Shown one piece after another: positions 51,978-59,983 of a stretch of DNA of 64,000 nucleotides. Below the pieces are notes generated by a model. It was given only the letters and a program-made list of their open reading frames with translations, was not told the DNA's origin and ran no database searches. This DNA is from Flavobacteriales bacterium. GTDB taxonomy: Bacteria; Bacteroidota; Bacteroidia; Flavobacteriales_D; Parvicellaceae. Each line of letters starts with the position of its first letter. Position 1 is the first letter of the stretch. A program made the position numbers and the translations under genes. The stretch spans positions 434,001-498,000 of the forward strand of contig JACJZN010000007.1 of NCBI GenBank assembly GCA_020635565.1, in the 5' to 3' direction.

Positions 51978-54900
51978 TTATTCATTCCAAAATTCCGCCA
52001 ACATCTCTGCTTGCGTTAATACCATATCTGCTGCCAATTTTTGCATGTCAGGAGGATAACCATACACACGTAAAAGCCGTTTGACTGCTACTTTCATCCC
52101 TTTCTTCACACTTTCCTTAACTGTCCAGTCGATTGTAGCGTTTTCTTTTACTTTGATCACTAATTCTCTCGCTAACTTGATCAATACTTCATCACCTAAG
52201 AGTTGTTTTGCACTATCATTGGCTGCAACAGCATCGTAGAATGCTAATTCATCTCTGGATAAACCCAATTTATCACCTCTCGCATCGGCTTTCTTGATCT
52301 CTTTTGCTAGTTCAATAAATTCCTGAATAATTTCGGCAGACGTAATCAAGTTATTTTGATAGCGTTTAATCGAATTCTCCAACATTTCCATTAAAGAACG
52401 ACTTTGAACTACGTTGTGCTTCGAACGAATCTTGATCTCGTCATTCAATAGCTTTTTCAAGACTTCTAAAGCAAGATTTTTATGCTTCATTCCTTTCATT
52501 TCTTCAAGGAAATTATCGTCCAGTACGGAAATTTCAGGCTTCTTGATTCCCGCTGCATCAAAAATATCAACTACTTGTTCTGATACTAAGGCTTGATCAA
52601 TCACTTGCTTAATGGCAGTTTCCAATTCTGCATCCGATTTACCATTACCACCTTGCGTATCAAACTTAACAATTCGGGCTTTTACGGCTTGAAAAAATGC
52701 AATTTCATCTTTTGCATCCATGGCTTGATCATGTGGTAAGGCAATCGCGAATGCTTTGGAAAGTGCAGTTACCTCTCTGACAAATCGTTGTTTGCCATTT
52801 TCTAACCCAAGTACATGTTCAACAGCCGATAAAATAAGGTCTAACTTCTCTTTCGTTGAAGCTGAAAAGTATTTTTCATAAGCGAATGATTGACCGTATA
52901 TTGCTTGATCCTCTGCCGCTAAACTCATTTGGTAATTATCAGTTGCTGCTTTTTCAGTGAAGAATTGGGATACTACTTCCAATTTTTCCAACATGAGTTG
53001 AACGGCTTTTTCTTGCGCCTCTGCCGGATCTCCTTTTCCGCCACTTTCGGAATAAAAACTTAATGCTTTCTTTAAATCATGCGCAATACCAAAATAATCA
53101 ACAACCAAACCTCCGGGCTTATCTTTGTAAACTCTGTTTACACGTGCAATTGCTTGCATCAAGTTATGTCCCTTCATTGGTTTGTCAATATACAAGGTGT
53201 GCATACTTGGCGCATCAAATCCTGTCAACCACATATCCCTTACGATCACCAATTGTAACGGATCAGACACATCTTTCATTCGATCGGCTAAATCTCTGCG
53301 TTGTTGTTTTGAAGTATGGTGTTTCATTAATTCCGGACCATCCGAAGATGATGCTGTCATCACAACTTTTATAGCTCCTTTGGTCAGGTCATCATTGTGC
53401 CAATGTGGTCTTATTTTTATAATCTCATTGTAAAGGTCAACTGCAATTCTTCGACTCATGGCTACAATCATTCCTTTTCCTTGTAATCCTCCTGCACCAT
53501 TTCGAGCTTCAAAATGTTGAACAATATCTGCTGCAACCGTTTTTACACGTTGTTCACTTCCGATAATAGCTTCAACCTTTGCCCATTTAGCTTTTGCACG
53601 TTGGCTTTCATCCAATTCGGATGTTTCTAACTCTTCGTCCAGTTCGTCAATCAATGCTTTCCCTTCATCCGAAAGATTGATTTTCGCTAAGCGACTTTCG
53701 TAATAAATCGGAACTGTTGCACCATCTGTAACGGCTTGACCAATATCATAGATATCCACATAATTCCCGAATACAGCAGGTGTATTGGCATCTGTTTTCT
53801 CTACTGGTGTTCCTGTAAAGCCAAGATATGTCGCATTGGGTAAGGCATCACGCATGTATTTCGCGAAACCATAGACCAATTTTTGACCGATTACGTTTCC
53901 TTGATCGTCTTTTACATCAATGGATTTCGGCTTGAACCCATATTGTGTCCTATGTGCTTCATCTGCAATAACTACAATATTCTTTCGATCCGATAATTCT
54001 TCATAGACATTTCCTTCTTCGGGTTGGAATTTCTGAATCGTTGTAAAGACAATTCCACCACTTGCCACTTTAAGCAATTCTTTTAGATGCTCTCGATCAT
54101 TTGCTTGTACAGGAACCTGACGGAGCAATTCTTTAGAAGAAGCGAAGGTGTCAAATAACTGATCATCCAAATCATTTCGATCAGTGATAATTAGAACCGT
54201 AGGATTATTGAGTGATAGTACTAATTTTCCCGTAAAAAACACCATGGATAGTGATTTTCCACTTCCTTGTGTATGCCAAACAACACCTCCTTTTCGGTCA
54301 CCATCTTCAGAAGTAGCCTCCTTTACAGAAAGGATTGCCTTATTGACAGCATAATACTGATGATAAGCTGCGATTTTCTTTACTGTAGAAATACTAGCCA
54401 CGCCATTTTTGTCCGTATGTTTTGTTTGTTCGAATACAATGAAATGTTTGATGTAATCCAATAGTGTTGCAGGTTGAAGCATTTCTTTCAACATGACCTC
54501 TAACTGGTTGGTCAGAATGTCTAATACTCCTTTTTCATCCTTCACTTTCCATGTGAGGTAACGAGACAATCCTGCTGATAAAGATCCTGCTCTAGCATCT
54601 ACACCATCTGAAATAATGCAGATTTCATTGAAGGTAAATAGACTCGGAATGGTTGACTTGTACGTTTGTATTTGTTTGTAAGCAGATTGAATGGTCGCGT
54701 TTTCATCTACGGCATTTTTCAACTCCAATAATACAAGAGGTAAACCATTGACAAACAAGATCAGATCCGGACGTTTATTTTGATTGTTTTCAATGATGGT
54801 AAACTGATTCACCACTAATAAATCATTATTAGACGGATTGCCAAAATCAATCAGTTGCACTAAATCACCACGTTGTTGTCCGTCTTTTCGATATTCTACA

Positions 54901-55193
54901 GGAACACCATTGGTTAAATAATGGTGAAATTCTTGATTGTTCGCCATTATTTCGGGTGAATGAATGCGCAATACTTTTTTGATGGCTTCTTCTTGCGCAT
55001 CAAATGGGATAGAGGTATTTATTCGCTGTACCGCTTCCCGTAGTCGATTTTCCAATACTATATCCGAGAAGGAATTGCGTTCGGGTGATTCTCCATCTGG
55101 TGCAATTGTTGCGCCATGGATATATTTCCAACCAAGATTTTCCAATTCCTCAATTGCCCAGATTTCTATATCGTTTTCAGTGATTTTGGTCAT
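51978..55193 (-). CDS. hsdR: Type I restriction endonuclease subunit R (HsdR)
   Basis: 1071 aa. The N-terminal nuclease domain has RPDLILFVNGLPLVLLELKNA (Asp143, Glu157-x-Lys159), the PD-(D/E)XK core. The SF2 motor follows, with Walker A HTQGSGKS (307-314), TDRNDLDDQLF, DEAH (411-414) and YLGFTGTP. Motif VI is in QAIARVNRVYKDKPGG. The C-terminal domain is helical and long. It makes double-strand cuts after DNA translocation. It is separated from hsdM/hsdS by about 5 kb of other genes and follows DUF3307 with a 4-bp overlap, so it is translated from the SatD operon. Confidence 0.95.
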   Translation of the reverse strand: MTKITENDIEIWAIEELENLGWKYIHGATIAPDGESPERNSFSDIVLENRLREAVQRINTSIPFDAQEEAIKKVLRIHSPEIMANNQEFHHYLTNGVPVEYRKDGQQRGDLVQLIDFGNPSNNDLLVVNQFTIIENNQNKRPDLILFVNGLPLVLLELKNAVDENATIQSAYKQIQTYKSTIPSLFTFNEICIISDGVDARAGSLSAGLSRYLTWKVKDEKGVLDILTNQLEVMLKEMLQPATLLDYIKHFIVFEQTKHTDKNGVASISTVKKIAAYHQYYAVNKAILSVKEATSEDGDRKGGVVWHTQGSGKSLSMVFFTGKLVLSLNNPTVLIITDRNDLDDQLFDTFASSKELLRQVPVQANDREHLKELLKVASGGIVFTTIQKFQPEEGNVYEELSDRKNIVVIADEAHRTQYGFKPKSIDVKDDQGNVIGQKLVYGFAKYMRDALPNATYLGFTGTPVEKTDANTPAVFGNYVDIYDIGQAVTDGATVPIYYESRLAKINLSDEGKALIDELDEELETSELDESQRAKAKWAKVEAIIGSEQRVKTVAADIVQHFEARNGAGGLQGKGMIVAMSRRIAVDLYNEIIKIRPHWHNDDLTKGAIKVVMTASSSDGPELMKHHTSKQQRRDLADRMKDVSDPLQLVIVRDMWLTGFDAPSMHTLYIDKPMKGHNLMQAIARVNRVYKDKPGGLVVDYFGIAHDLKKALSFYSESGGKGDPAEAQEKAVQLMLEKLEVVSQFFTEKAATDNYQMSLAAEDQAIYGQSFAYEKYFSASTKEKLDLILSAVEHVLGLENGKQRFVREVTALSKAFAIALPHDQAMDAKDEIAFFQAVKARIVKFDTQGGNGKSDAELETAIKQVIDQALVSEQVVDIFDAAGIKKPEISVLDDNFLEEMKGMKHKNLALEVLKKLLNDEIKIRSKHNVVQSRSLMEMLENSIKRYQNNLITSAEIIQEFIELAKEIKKADARGDKLGLSRDELAFYDAVAANDSAKQLLGDEVLIKLARELVIKVKENATIDWTVKESVKKGMKVAVKRLLRVYGYPPDMQKLAADMVLTQAEMLAEFWNE

Positions 55194-55912
55194 AATGCGT
55201 TGACAATTTCAAGTAAATAATTGTAGCCCATAGCAATTAAAATTGCCAACCCGAAACTCAGTAAAGTTCCGATTAGAATATATTCGGTTAGGTTTCTGTC
55301 TTTGGCTTTGGACAAGTCTCCGAATCGAAAAACTGATTTTGCAGCCAATAAAAAACCGATTCCTTCCCAGTAATTGATTACAATAAAACCGAAAATGAAT
55401 AGGCGTTCGAGCATTCCGATATATGAACCGGCATTTTTTAATGCATCTTTATTTTCTTCTTCAGGTTTCCATTTCGAGATGAGTACCTTCATACAAATGG
55501 ATGTTACGAAAGTCACCAATAATAAAAAGACAATTAATAGTAGGTTTTGTGGACTGTAGATGTCGGATAAAGAGATATTGAAAGGATGGTAATAATAGAC
55601 AACACTGGCAATGACAATTAGGTGCAACGCCTGATCGATAAAAAACAACCAACGTCCATTTAACTTTTCATGGGCGTGTAATTTGCCTAGATCAATGACA
55701 AAGTGTGAAACGGTAATAAGCAATATACCAAGCCAATAGTGGAAATCGAATTGAAGCGCAAGCAATAAAGCCAACGCATGGACACCTAAGTGCCAATACA
55801 ATTTTGGAGATTTGTGTTTACGCTTTTTTTTATCCTTTACCCAACTATCAGGTTGAAATACAAAATCTCCCAGAATATGAGCTAAAATAAGTTTTAATGT
55901 GAGTACTATCAT
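55190..55912 (-). CDS. DUF3307 membrane protein
   Basis: 240 aa. The N-terminal LILAHILGDFVFQPDSWVKDKKKRKHKSPKLYWHLGVHALALL is the DUF3307 signature, with a conserved His/Asp pair and a basic cytoplasmic loop. About five to six further hydrophobic segments follow. It overlaps both neighbours by 4 bp (SatD upstream, hsdR downstream). SatD/DUF3307 pairs are known in several phyla; the biochemical role of DUF3307 is not known to me. By position it could be a membrane effector or sensor partner of SatD. Confidence 0.85.
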   Translation of the reverse strand: MIVLTLKLILAHILGDFVFQPDSWVKDKKKRKHKSPKLYWHLGVHALALLLALQFDFHYWLGILLITVSHFVIDLGKLHAHEKLNGRWLFFIDQALHLIVIASVVYYYHPFNISLSDIYSPQNLLLIVFLLLVTFVTSICMKVLISKWKPEEENKDALKNAGSYIGMLERLFIFGFIVINYWEGIGFLLAAKSVFRFGDLSKAKDRNLTEYILIGTLLSFGLAILIAMGYNYLLEIVNAL

Positions 55913-56511
55913 ATCTTGGAAATTTCGTCTTTGTAATAATTCATAAGGCGTTGAATTTCATCAAATCCACCTCTTTTTAAACCTTCACTAATCGTTCCCT
56001 GACTTTTTTTGTTGAGCAGTTGTGCGAGTTCTTTTTGATTTTTTTCGGGATGAAGTAAAGCAGCTTTGATTATTTCCGAAGAGACAGGTGTCCATGTGTT
56101 GATGGTGAGTGTTGCCAAGGAAAGCATCAAATTCGTATTGCGATCAAACACTTCTTTTCCGGTACTGATAGCTAATGTTTCTTTTTTCAAGGTTTCAAAA
56201 CATTCACCAGAACGTATAAAGGCTGAACCGTTGGATTCTGTGATTTTCGCTCCTTCATAATCCACTTCGCCAATACCGATTGCCATACGAACATCCAAAT
56301 CTTTGAAATGTTTGATGGTAGCTTTCAACAATAGGGCAACATAAAGCGCTTGATCAGGTTGAACTTTAAGCTGAAAACTATCTCCTCTGTATATTTCCCA
56401 GTCTTTTGGCTCAGTACCAACACTGTTTAACACCTCTTTGAGTTGTACCATCCATTGTGATGGATCAACTGATCGGGAATTGATAATATCTCCAGTAATA
56501 ACGGCTATCAT
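55909..56511 (-). CDS. SatD family protein with cyclase-like motifs and C-terminal HTH
   Basis: 200 aa. The sequence starts MIAVITGDIINSR (Asp8), continues with EIYRGDSFQLKV (Asp44), and has VRMAIGIGEVDY at 74-85. These three match, in order and spacing, the strand-DI, GD and GIG positions of class III nucleotidyl cyclases. The C-terminal 60 residues contain an HTH (KNQKELAQLLNKKSQGTISEGLKRGGFDEI). SatD proteins have no assigned activity that I know of. The gene is the first of an operon with DUF3307 and hsdR, behind a promoter with three palindromes. The cyclase reading is an inference from motifs only. Confidence 0.85.
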   Translation of the reverse strand: MIAVITGDIINSRSVDPSQWMVQLKEVLNSVGTEPKDWEIYRGDSFQLKVQPDQALYVALLLKATIKHFKDLDVRMAIGIGEVDYEGAKITESNGSAFIRSGECFETLKKETLAISTGKEVFDRNTNLMLSLATLTINTWTPVSSEIIKAALLHPEKNQKELAQLLNKKSQGTISEGLKRGGFDEIQRLMNYYKDEISKI

Positions 56512-56527
56512 ACATTTGTATTTGGAA

Positions 56528-56609
56528 CAAATATATCTGTTTAAAAGCAGATAAACAAGAATATCTGACTAAAAGCCGATAAATTGAAATATCTGATCTT
56601 GAACAGATA
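56528..56609 (-). promoter_or_regulatory. SatD-hsdR operon promoter with three 28-bp-phased operators
   Basis: On the minus strand TTG (56556-56558), 20 nt, TATATTTG (56528-56535) is a textbook Bacteroidota promoter 16 nt before the SatD ATG. Palindromes of form TATCTG-N8-CAGATA lie at 56534-56553 (perfect arms, sitting inside the promoter spacer), 56562-56581 (right arm CCGATA) and 56590-56609 (perfect arms). Start-to-start spacing is exactly 28 bp in both cases. A repressor bound at the first site would block the promoter. SatD's own C-terminal HTH is a candidate binder. Confidence 0.75.
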
Positions 56610-56626
56610 CTGTCAAAAAGGAGAGT

Positions 56627-58339
56627 TTATTCCGGTTTCCCTAAGAACAATGCCTTACCACTATTCTTAAGATCAATGTTCCTTTCATTCTTAAAACCCA
56701 AACCGCCTTTGGAAAAATAAGCCTTATCTACCATTTGAGATTCTTGAGGGTTAGCAAGAATGTACGCTTGAGACTCATTACAACCATTTATGAAATCTGG
56801 CTCGTTACGGAGATACCAACAACAAACATCTATTTCATCCATTGCATGTAATCTTCCGTGCAGTAGTTCACGATTGGAAAGAAATTTCACAAACTTCTGT
56901 TGAGCATTCTTTTGCTTTTTCAACATAAGTAGAAAAGTCTCCAAGTCATCAATATTAACACTCCACGGGTAAGGAAGATCATCTTCAATTTCTAGCAGAT
57001 GCGATAGATCAGACTGTATTAAACCAAAACGATCTAAGGTTACGATTATTGAGTAAGTATATTCAATGGTATCAGCCTTAATTGTGTCAATAATCTTCCC
57101 TTTCTTGTCGAAAATATTGATCGGGTCATTTAATTCAAAGGCATCTTCAACTCTAAGACATTGTTTGTAGGCTTCTTGAATATTCTTTTTGAAGTCAGAT
57201 TTAATCTTTTCAAAAGCCTTAATAGGCTCCCGCATTGGTTCTCGAAACGAAGCTGCCTTAACTTCAATAATCAATGCCGTAGATCCGTGAACTATTAAAA
57301 TATCTTGTTCAGCATGGCCATCAATTGAATAATTAAAAAATATTTTCGCTTTTTTCTCATTGAACAATAAGCCGAAAATCTCAAGTACTTTTAATTCTGT
57401 TTGACTATCCCTATGCTTGTAGAATTTAGCACCAACTTGCTGAGAACAAATAGAAACAAGTTTATCATATATTGCTGAAAGAACTTCATTTTGATAAAAA
57501 AACAAATACTCAGTATCCGATATTTTCACGAATGGGTTTAGTTCTAATGGTAACTTCTCTCCGTAATAAATAATGTTATTTGGATTGAGATCTGGAACTG
57601 ATAAAAAATCTAAAAACGTTAATAATTTTGCTTTATCACATTTCACATGAAGGTTTTCAGTATCAATCAATAAAATCGATTCAGGTTGAGTTAAAGTTTC
57701 AAATGCGGCATTAAGTTCATCTGTGAAATACATTTTCCATTCTTCAGGTGGAATATTCAAGCGATCCATTTCATTGGTAAATTGTATCCAATCACCAGAA
57801 TTTTGAATATCCAGAGGAAAATTCAATTTAATATTACATTCATCAATTATAAGTTCCAGTAATTCAATAAAATCTTTAACCGAAAGACCTGTTTCGTTTG
57901 TTATTATGGTATCATACTTATTAAACGTACTTTCAATTCGGTCAATCAATTGCTCTTTAAAGGCAAAAGTACCATTGAAAAAATAATTCAAGTATGCAGC
58001 TTGTGATATACCCGTTTTTTTGAGTGCCTCCTGATCAATATCTTGAAAATCTTTTGGTAAAGCTGTATTATATAAATCTTCTATCTTTTGTAACAACAAG
58101 GATATGGTTCTCCAGTCATCATCCGCCAATTTCTTCTTTCCGGAGGGTCGTTGTTTTAACGCTAAGGAGGCTACGTAATGCAACTGTTTATAGGGAGATT
58201 TTAATCCGCTAAAAAATGGATGCGAATTTCGTTCTCCGATTCTAGTTAGCCAAAAAGCCAAATATTTAACTATCGAAATGGAATCATATTTCTTTAAAAT
58301 TGATTCTATTTTTTCTATTTCGCTTTCTATGTTTCCCAT
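56627..58339 (-). CDS. PD-(D/E)XK-like nuclease domain protein, 570 aa
   Basis: I do not recognise a named family. The middle of the protein has GHAEQDILIVHGSTALIIEVKAASF, where Asp346 and Glu359-x-Lys361 fit the PD-(D/E)XK core, with a nearby upstream Glu (ELKVLEIFG) as in NERD-like domains. The N-terminal 260 residues are helical and the C-terminal part is mixed. No membrane segment is present. It starts 13 bp after the CD-NTase-like gene and ends before the SatD promoter, so it is the last gene of the hsdM-hsdS operon. It is a plausible defence nuclease of unknown type. Confidence 0.75.
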   Translation of the reverse strand: MGNIESEIEKIESILKKYDSISIVKYLAFWLTRIGERNSHPFFSGLKSPYKQLHYVASLALKQRPSGKKKLADDDWRTISLLLQKIEDLYNTALPKDFQDIDQEALKKTGISQAAYLNYFFNGTFAFKEQLIDRIESTFNKYDTIITNETGLSVKDFIELLELIIDECNIKLNFPLDIQNSGDWIQFTNEMDRLNIPPEEWKMYFTDELNAAFETLTQPESILLIDTENLHVKCDKAKLLTFLDFLSVPDLNPNNIIYYGEKLPLELNPFVKISDTEYLFFYQNEVLSAIYDKLVSICSQQVGAKFYKHRDSQTELKVLEIFGLLFNEKKAKIFFNYSIDGHAEQDILIVHGSTALIIEVKAASFREPMREPIKAFEKIKSDFKKNIQEAYKQCLRVEDAFELNDPINIFDKKGKIIDTIKADTIEYTYSIIVTLDRFGLIQSDLSHLLEIEDDLPYPWSVNIDDLETFLLMLKKQKNAQQKFVKFLSNRELLHGRLHAMDEIDVCCWYLRNEPDFINGCNESQAYILANPQESQMVDKAYFSKGGLGFKNERNIDLKNSGKALFLGKPE

Positions 58340-58352
58340 TCAATTTAATTAA

Positions 58353-59147
58353 TCAATTCATTCCCGGCAACAATTTTTTCAACCAAAACAATTGCTTTTC
58401 GTAATTGGGAGCTGTCCAATAATCACCTTTGTACTTTTGGATATGTTCAAGTGCTTGTCTGACACCTGCTTTGTTGCCCGCAATTGAGTTCAAGGTTTTA
58501 AGAAATCTGGAATAGGTATCTTCATTTCCCCAAAAAACAAGATTGATAATATCTTTTTCCATAACATAAGATTCAAGTGGATATCCAGCACTTGCGTTCC
58601 AATGTTTACATAGACGAATTACTTCACGAATGGTATTATTTCCATAAGATTGATTCTTACGCGATAATTCACCGTTAATGTCGTTTGGGAAGGTTTCTCT
58701 CCAACCATTGTATTTATCAGGGATGTAATATCTATAGCCGTTATTCCAAAAACTATTCTGCACATAAGCAGGAACAAGATCAAACATAATGTGATTGAGT
58801 TCAAGTTTTACAACGGGAAAATCTTTTTTGGATATCGAATTGGGGTAAGTACTTCCAATTACTCTGGACAAATTATTCCGATATGTGTTGGTTGCAAGTA
58901 AACCTCTTGAAGTATTGAAAACAATCATTAAATCTACATCTGATTTAGAATCATATTTTCTCGGAAGAATGGTGTTTCTAGTATATGAACCAAAACGCAC
59001 AAAAGATTGAATTTCATTGCCTAGCGCATTCTTTAAAACGCGCTCTAAGTGAGACAATGAATTGTCTATTTTGCTTCGTTCTGTTGCAGATCGAGCAAGC
59101 ACTAATTCCTGAGATGCAAATTTGACCAGTTTACTATTTATGTTCAT
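58353..59147 (-). CDS. CD-NTase-like (SMODS) nucleotidyltransferase
   Basis: 264 aa. The nucleotidyltransferase core is visible: RFGSYTRNTILPRKYDSKSDVDLMIVF with GS at 53-54, the first two acidic residues at Asp70-x-Asp72, and the third in HIMFDLVPAY (Asp123). The C-terminal helical part (VIRLCKHWN ... GYPLESYVMEKDIINLVFW) matches the OAS1-C-like helix bundle of SMODS/CD-NTases. These enzymes make cyclic oligonucleotide signals in CBASS. The neighbour gene upstream (59134) encodes a two-helix membrane protein overlapping by 14 bp, which fits a synthase plus 2TM effector pair. Confidence 0.82.
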   Translation of the reverse strand: MNINSKLVKFASQELVLARSATERSKIDNSLSHLERVLKNALGNEIQSFVRFGSYTRNTILPRKYDSKSDVDLMIVFNTSRGLLATNTYRNNLSRVIGSTYPNSISKKDFPVVKLELNHIMFDLVPAYVQNSFWNNGYRYYIPDKYNGWRETFPNDINGELSRKNQSYGNNTIREVIRLCKHWNASAGYPLESYVMEKDIINLVFWGNEDTYSRFLKTLNSIAGNKAGVRQALEHIQKYKGDYWTAPNYEKQLFWLKKLLPGMN

Positions 59148-59622
59148 CTAAAAACCAATTATCTGTTTCATTATATTTTTGAATTGCCTTTTGTGCCCAT
59201 TTTCTAGCTAAATGAGGAATTTCAGGCTTTTCACTTTTATCGAGTTTTCTTACTTTTTTGTTGATAGATTCTAACTCTTCAGGAGTAACTTTATCTCGAA
59301 AAAACAACTCTCTAACTTCTTTGTGCGTAGCTAAATAAGCTTCTCCAGCTTGTTTGTGATTGTTACGGTAATCTTTTCCTTCGCCTTCGTTCCAGATTAA
59401 CAAGGCAATTGTCCCAAATAATCCGACAATAGAAAATGATTTATCCCAATACCCTCCAAGCCCAACAATACCAACTACATTAAGCACAGCACAAGACCAA
59501 ATGGTAATTGTGACCAAATTCCTACGAAGATCACAAGCTTTAAAATGACCTTTTGCAGAATAAATGGTTTCTTCTCCAAGCTTTTGTAGTAGTTTATTAT
59601 TCATCAATTGTATCTTTTTCAA
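59134..59622 (-). CDS. SLATT-like 2TM membrane effector, 162 aa
   Basis: Two membrane helices lie at about 36-58 and 62-80 (NLVTITIWSCAVLNVVGIVGLGG and SFSIVGLFGTIALLIWN). They are preceded by a YSAKGHFKACDLRR helix and followed by a long cytoplasmic helix with EAYLATHKEVRELFF. This order is that of SLATT domains, predicted pore-formers paired with CD-NTases. The gene overlaps the CD-NTase-like gene by 14 bp, and the upstream 128-aa gene by 26 bp, so all are translationally linked. Effector activation by a cyclic nucleotide is inferred from the family. Confidence 0.8.
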   Translation of the reverse strand: MKKIQLMNNKLLQKLGEETIYSAKGHFKACDLRRNLVTITIWSCAVLNVVGIVGLGGYWDKSFSIVGLFGTIALLIWNEGEGKDYRNNHKQAGEAYLATHKEVRELFFRDKVTPEELESINKKVRKLDKSEKPEIPHLARKWAQKAIQKYNETDNWFLDEHK

Positions 59623-59983
59623 TCAGACCTTCTTCTTGCATTTTACGAACAAATCCTGGAGCATCCTCTGTTAGGTGACTACCATCATCTCTTACAATGC
59701 CATCATGTGGTCTTGTATAAATTGATGCACCAGTAATATCAATGAAGAACTTAATAACCTCTCTACCTAATCCGGATTTTTTTACTGGGGAATACATTCT
59801 TCCCAGCAAAAAACGGTTTCCAGTATCCCATTCGTCAATGAATATAAATTCATCACCAATATACTCTCCATTCTCTTTGAATTTCATTGAATTACTCCAT
59901 TCATCAAACTCAATTGTAATGATCCTTCCATTATCTAATCGAAAATCTCTTTCGAATTCTCTATCATCAATTAATTCTATCAT
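59597..59983 (-). CDS. Hypothetical protein between hsdS and the SLATT-like gene, 128 aa
   Basis: I do not recognise it. It is small and acidic. The first half is beta-like (RIITIEFDEWSNSMKFKENGEYIGDEFIFID). The segment RMYSPVKKSGLGREVIKFFIDITG resembles the turn and helix of a GNAT acetyltransferase core, though the domain is shorter than usual. No membrane segment is present. It overlaps hsdS by 4 bp and the SLATT-like gene by 26 bp, so it belongs to the same operon and could be an accessory or regulatory gene of the CBASS-like pair. Confidence 0.7.
   Translation of the reverse strand: MIELIDDREFERDFRLDNGRIITIEFDEWSNSMKFKENGEYIGDEFIFIDEWDTGNRFLLGRMYSPVKKSGLGREVIKFFIDITGASIYTRPHDGIVRDDGSHLTEDAPGFVRKMQEEGLIEKDTIDE

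Noticed and set aside
53063..53433. Plus-strand frames inside hsdR
   Set aside because: They are antisense to the conserved helicase motifs of hsdR.
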